Source of the DNA: Tubulanus polymorphus
Lineage: Eukaryota; Nemertea; Palaeonemertea; Tubulaniformes; Tubulanidae
Assembly: GCF_964204645.1 (NCBI RefSeq)
Contig: NC_134035.1
Span: 4,648,501-4,712,500, forward strand
Reading direction: 5' to 3'
Length of the DNA: 64,000 nt
A program made the position numbers and the translations under genes. Shown piece after piece: positions 58,961 to 64,000 of the stretch (positions are counted from its first letter, which is position 1; each line of letters opens with the position of its first letter). Below the pieces are notes generated by a model. That model worked only from the letters and a program-made list of their open reading frames with translations. It was not told where the DNA came from and searched no databases.

Positions 58961-60514
58961 TACTGCCGACGCGCGCCGCGCCGTTGTTGCTGTTGTATAC
59001 GGAGACGCCCGTGTGAGTCATATTAGTAGACACAGTCGACCCAAACGTAATTTACCCGACGACGATGTAATGTTGCAGGCCCCCATCTCGGTCCGTCACA
59101 CTGCGTTTCACCGACGATGATTACAAGATTAATACATTTCCAGATATAATCATAATCTACTAGTCTATTAATGCGCGGTATTGCAATTAGTCGAGCTGTC
59201 CGCTCTATACACAATATACGCTCTCCAGTCTCTCTACGACGAACGACTCCAACGGCGTCCCATTCATTAGACCGGTCCTACCGGCGCGAATACAACCGTA
59301 AAGAGAAAATGTAAACACGTACAAACGATGAAAAGTTTTTTTTTTGTCGAAAATACCGAGAGCTTATTCGCGCGCGTTATCGCGACATCATCGAATCATC
59401 ACGAGTAATTACATTCCCGATACATACTTCATGCTACCGGGTGAAACTATGACGTTTTTCTACTTTCGTTCATTCTGCATATTTTCGGTGCCCAAAAACC
59501 CGAAGCCCGCGTGCGAGAGGACCCAAGTATAGTCACTTTGCTATAGAATTCCTAGCCAGTTTAAGAAAGCTGTTACAAGGGACGGGGGTAAATCGGAATG
59601 TCCTAAACAGTTATTCCGAATGGTTTAAAGCCCGTCGAAGCACCAGGACTATATGGTCCTAATTAATGCCCTATGTTATTGCATATGGGGTTTAACACTT
59701 TTCTCTATGACCAGGGCCAGTCACGATTGGCTTACAGCTTACTACTTGTCTCGGACCTAGCACTGGTCAATTCCCAATGGAGTTTAAGCCTTTCAAGAAG
59801 ACATCATAGCTGAACGTTATAGCCTCACGGCTTCTCAGGGCCAAGTACTGGTCAAACATGCTTTTCTGAAGACCACGGATAATCAGTTCTTCCCTAGGGT
59901 AGACCAAGACCGGTCACGAGTCCTATATCCGCGCAAATTGCTTAAACACAGTATAATTTAAATCTCATATCGCGGACACACGCGGCTAAGCCTTAACTCG
60001 ACGCGATCGCATGCGAAAACCTTTCAATCTTCTACGACCAGAAACGTCATCGCAAAATAATCCTATTCATAGTTTTTTTACACACTCACACACACACATA
60101 AACGAAGAAGAGCCTACTTCATATCCATTTACGCGGTAATACTCGATGCAACCCGACGATATAAGACTCAGATGCCGGGTGACGAACTACCGATACCATT
60201 CCTCCCTGCGTAGCCAGGATCGAAAACAGGCCAAATCATATTATCTAATCGTTTTACGAACTTTTTACGAATCGTCGTAGATTCGTCGTCGTAGGAATCA
60301 TTCGTAATAACTCGATTCTCATTTCGTTTATTGGACTCGTATAAAAGCCTCCAGTAACAATAAGCCACTTATTTTTTTCATCACCTCGCGACAAAGTTAT
60401 TAATTAATCCAACCATTAAATTAATTGATTAATCCTCGTGGTACAAGGAGTCTTGCGTGCCTCTTGTGCCGTGCCTCAAGAGAACCGGGCAGGAGGGTGG
60501 AACCAGAAAATCTG
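58961..60514. other. Unassigned; degenerate GGGCCAGTCAC words
   Basis: Between 59560 and 59930, words such as GACCAGGGCCAGTCACGA, CAGGGCCAAGTACTGGTC and GACCAAGACCGGTCACGAG recur loosely, recalling the terminal words of the TIR elements. (CA)n at about 60081-60098. No gene supported. Confidence 0.5.
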
Positions 60515-60860
60515 TGGAACCTCGTTACGACGAACTTCAGGAGACCAGAAAATCTGTTCGTTATAACTGATACAGCGGAACCTCGTTACAACGAACTTCA
60601 GGAGATCAGAAAATCTGTTCGTTATAACTGATACAGCGGAACCTAGTTACAACGAACTTCAGGAGACCAGAAAATCTGTTAGTTATAACCGATGCAGCGG
60701 AACCTCATTACAACAAACTTCAGGAGACAGGAAAATCTGTTTGTTATAACTGATACAGTGGAACCTCATTACAACAAACTTCAGGAGACAGGAAAATCTG
60801 TTTGTTATAACTGATACAGCGGAACCTCTCGTTACAACAACGAACTTCAGGAGGAAACGA
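60515..60860. repeat. 61-bp array, 6 units (pogo-like TIR derived)
   Basis: (C/T)GGAACCTCGTTACAACGAAC starts at 60515, 60576, 60637, 60698, 60759 and 60820, exactly 61 bp apart. The unit is the same as in the MITE at 4387-4744. Here no inverted right terminus can be found downstream, so this is an array without a recognisable complete element. Confidence 0.95.
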
Positions 60861-61577
60861 GTGGAACCTCACCAAAATCATCAAGACTGTAATATCCAAT
60901 ATATTATTATATCTAAGAGAATGTTACAAGGTAGAGACATACTGATCTATCAATGGCTAAACAATGATGAAAATACATTTTCTAGACCTGCAGCCACCCC
61001 ACCCTCTGTCAATGGCTCTCAGCAGTGGCGTACAACTCTTGCTAGAGTAAGAATGTTAAGTAGTCGAGTGTCTATTTATTGGCTCAATGTTGATGTCACG
61101 CCTGTCCGATTCCATCAAACAGTCATAGCGGCAACATCAGCATCTCCAGCAACCCTCGTTGCCCCGCATCATTTCTGCTGCTGCACGCGCTCAAACGTAT
61201 GCACTTAACAACCCTGACGTCGTCAATGGCAACGTCGTTTACAAACCCGGCTCTGTAGCCCCGTGTTGTTGGGCGCGCCGATGAAAGAACGATCGAATGA
61301 CCCAATTTTTCGTTTTTCCAAAACAGTCGAACATTTTTTCTTTGTCATTATCGACGCATTTCTCATTTACGAAGCTCACGGAATAAGGATGGCTCCGAAT
61401 GTAATGGTTTGGAAATTCTAGGAGCCACCCCTATATCACATATATGATTGTTTTATGCGATCGAACCAACGATACTGTCTTTAACTGTTTTAACACGTCG
61501 ATACAAACTGTGACTGAATGATTACTTTTAAAACGCTCATAGTTTTATTAAGCATTTCGAAAACGATACAAACTGCA
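60861..61577. other. Unassigned unique sequence
   Basis: A 115-codon plus-strand frame (60861-61208) starts within the array edge and shows no domain. Nothing else recognised. Confidence 0.45.
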
Positions 61578-61860
61578 CCTTCCACCGGCAGGATTTGAAC
61601 CTGATGGCATCGAAACCCTGCCACACTAGACCGGGTGCGCAGGTTTACTGCACGAAAACTTGCAACACCAATAAGATTTTCCGTTGTGTAATAACTGGGA
61701 CAAATTTCATTGATTGACTTCAAATGGGGAAAACCCAGGCTAAAGTAAAATGGGATATCTGATTGGCTAATAATGACATCATCGAGGCCGCGCACTCGAT
61801 GATGGGATAGTATGAGGCTCAATGCTATCAGGTTTGAATCCCTGCCGGGGGGGGGGGGAG
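61578..61860. mobile_element. 283-bp foldback element, copy B
   Basis: The left end has CCGGCAGGATTTGAACCTGA and the right end TATCAGGTTTGAATCCCTGC then a G-run, forming inverted repeats shorter than in the other copies. The interior GGGATATCTGATTGGCTAAT matches copy C. The left TIR lacks the segment between ATCG and CCTGCCACACTAGACCG that is present in copy C. Confidence 0.85.
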
Positions 61861-62506
61861 AATATATGAACCGCTGATATCAAGACTACGAACTCGGTCT
61901 GAAGAATATTCGAATCGATACAAACTGTGACCGAGTCGAAACGATCTTTTCTCGTTCTCGACATCGAACACGACCTCCGGATCTTAATAAAAAACAATTG
62001 CATTCGTCGACTGCCTTAAACGCTGACAAAAAAAATCAAATCACCAGAGAGTAAAAAAGACATTAATCTTCCGCTATAACATAGACTTCCATGAACTATA
62101 CGCGTTTATATACATCATATATGGAATAAAAAGTGTTTTCTCTCTGGCGCTTGCGAGAGCACACACACACACAGCGGAGGAGAGTTATAATCAAAAAGCC
62201 AGATGTCGCAGTTCAGTCCTTTCAGGAATTAACACACAACAGCTGCTGTCACATATAAAAACAGCTGCTGGAGAGAAAGTACACGGCGCGCGGCGCGGGC
62301 CTCCTCCTTGTAACACTCAACACTTATAAAACTAAATACAACTGTATTTATACATCGTGTATTGTTTGCAACTAGACCCCGGCTAGTTTACGTGGTGGGG
62401 TTGGAGAAAATGACAGGCGGCTAGAAACTTCTCGGTGTTCCGAAAAAGCGTTTCCGATCAAAAATCCTCTTAGATACTACAGGGTCAAACTCGTTTTCAT
62501 AAACCG
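61861..62506. other. Unassigned spacer
   Basis: Unique sequence with (CA)n near 62161, between two foldback copies lying in the same orientation about 650 bp apart. Confidence 0.55.
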
Positions 62507-62834
62507 CATCCTCCACCGGCAGGGATTTGAACCTGATGGCATCGCTACACTCAGCCACGGCACAAGATCCTGCCACACTAGACCGGGTGCGCAGGAACAT
62601 GCGCAGGTGAACCGCGCGAAAAGTTGCGGCACCAATCAGATAGCTCGTTGTAAATTGCTGAGGAAAATTTCAGGGGAGAACTATGAATGGAAAAACCCAG
62701 GCTAAAATAAAACGGGATATCTGATTGGCTAATAGTGACATCATCTAAGCCGTGCACTCGGTCTAGTGTGGCGGGGTTTCGTACCGTGGTGAGTCTCGTG
62801 GCCATCGCGTTCGAATCCCAGTCGCGGGAGGATG
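62507..62834. mobile_element. 328-bp foldback element with tRNA-like TIRs, copy C
   Basis: Left end CATCCTCCACCGGCAGGGAT and right end ...GCGGGAGGATG are inverted. The left TIR carries GGGATTTGAACC (B box, minus strand) and CACTCAGCCA (A-box-like, minus strand). The right TIR has GTTCGAATCCC. The CACACTAGACCGGGTGCGCA and CACTCGGTCTAGTGTGGCGG segments pair with each other. The interior matches copies A and B. Confidence 0.87.
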
Positions 62835-63570
62835 TTTAAACCCTGGCTAGTTAAGCGGGTAGGGGTTTAGTAGAAAACGGGGAAAACGACCCGCCCGATC
62901 CCCGCCCCGATCCGAAATCCCGTCATTCTCGCGATTTTACCCGATCAAACTCGTTTAACACTCATTAACTTTCATTCGTTAATCGATCCTCACATCGTAT
63001 ATGATTAAGACGAGAACACGGCGTAAAGTCGAAAATCAACGCGAGACGCGCGACGACATTTGCGATTGAGAGGGGAAAAAACTGCTTTTTAATCCGGCGC
63101 CCGAGTTTACGAAGCTATACGCGGAAACGTGAGAAGCAGCCGTCGTAAAGTAAGAGACGACAGACGACGCGTCTTTGTTCTCATTTCGAATTGGATGAAG
63201 AAGATTCGCGTCTAATTAAGAAATGAAGGCTCAGCGGGCGGCGGCACGGGAATGTGAGCCTTAATGACAGTAGAACACCGAATACCTGCGCAGGCTTTCA
63301 CCTGCAATGCAACCGGGTAGTTATAATTGACCTATAGCGATTTGATGATATCGGATATAAGCCGATTGATGCGGCCACCCCTAACCCTCCAGCTATCGAG
63401 GGAGAGTTCTAAACCGGTGTTCTAGTGTCAAATATCATCATCCGTCTGAATGTCGAGATCGTTGGGAGTCAAGCTGAGAAATTCATATGAAATTAAATCA
63501 CTACTTTCCGACGTTAAATACCAGCTGAGAACCCGGCTGAGAACGGCGTCCTGTAGGTTGGTCATTTAGG
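62835..63570. other. Unassigned CpG-rich unique sequence
   Basis: No recognised gene or repeat. ACCCGGCTGAGAAC and CCAGCTGAGAACCCGG near 63521-63543 form a short duplication. Confidence 0.5.
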
Positions 63571-63690
63571 ACGCCCAATTAAGCCCGTAGCTCGCGACGC
63601 CTGCCAGACGGACGAGGCCCAATTAAACCCCCTATAGTTCGTCGCATAATTAAACCCGGGCCGCCTGAATTCGGGCCCAATTAAAATATC
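63571..63690. promoter_or_regulatory. Cluster of four CCC(A)AATTAA-type sites
   Basis: CCCAATTAA occurs at 63574, 63618 and 63676, and ATAATTAAACCC at 63646. The AATTAA core suits homeodomain binding. The clustering within 115 bp in GC-rich DNA is unusual, but any regulatory role is inference. Confidence 0.25.
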
Positions 63691-64000
63691 CGCAGTTCGC
63701 GCTCTCCTAACGAGGAACTAGTAATTTAGAGGTCGCAGGCGTCGGCGATAATCTGAGAAAATGTTCATCTGCGATCCTACACAAAGAAGAATACGCGGAG
63801 AGAATGAAACGCAGGTAGAGAATAGAACACGACGGGAAGTCGAATCATCGACGGGGACGAACAATAGACAGCAGCGAATTTAATGAATCTGAGGAATATG
63901 GGGTACACGACGCCACGCGTGCGCGCCTGCGCGCCTGCACACGGGTACACGCTTATATACCAGCTGATGTTTAATACATTGAAACGAGGTCAAAACGTCC
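63691..64000. other. Unassigned sequence to window end
   Basis: CpG-rich unique sequence with a GCGTGCGCGCCTGCGCGCCTGC alternating purine-pyrimidine tract at about 63917-63938. No gene recognised. Confidence 0.5.

Overview
This is non-coding, repeat-dense DNA from an animal genome. There is no prokaryotic gene density and no operon. No reading frame exceeds about 170 codons, and most of the longer ones lie inside tandem repeats or GA/CT-rich simple sequence. Dinucleotide microsatellites ((AT)n, (CA)n, (GA)n) are abundant, minisatellites are numerous, and CpG is not depleted (many CGA/TCG-rich blocks). This suits a marine invertebrate, perhaps a spiralian such as a mollusc or annelid, but the sequence alone does not settle the taxon. 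I recognise no intact protein gene, rRNA, or functional tRNA. The window is best read as a large intron or an intergenic interval.

Layout. 0-16 kb: a tRNA-like SINE head (0.7 kb), a perfectly bounded TIR element (1.3 kb), a 47-bp array (2.5 kb), a tandem pair of 140-bp TIR elements (3.4-3.7 kb), a pogo-like MITE with an internal 61-bp array (4.4 kb), arrays of 59, 48, 27 and 72 bp, and a short decayed retrotransposon gag piece (13.85 kb). 16-32 kb: arrays of 36, 42, 39, 85 and 66 bp between CpG-rich and purine-rich blocks. 32-46 kb: the region poorest in repeats, holding a TATA-like site (33.05 kb), a small open frame in a strong start context (36.03 kb) and a 27-bp array (45.3 kb). 47-64 kb: two 140-bp TIR elements, three copies of a foldback element whose ends resemble tRNA promoter boxes (50.9, 61.6, 62.5 kb), a 54-bp array with a CTCF-like core in each unit (52.0 kb), arrays of 190, 20, 129 and 21 bp, and a second 61-bp array (60.5 kb).

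The main theme is that several minisatellites are built from pieces of short inverted-repeat DNA elements seen elsewhere in the window. The 61-bp arrays derive from a pogo-like terminus, the 47/48-bp arrays from the interior of the 140-bp elements, and the 39-bp and 85-bp arrays from a CCCAGTTCCACAGTT-type terminus. This suggests repeated conversion of MITEs into local satellites. The second point of interest is possible regulatory architecture: clustered CTCF-like cores, clustered AATTAA cores, and CpG-rich islands in otherwise gene-free DNA.
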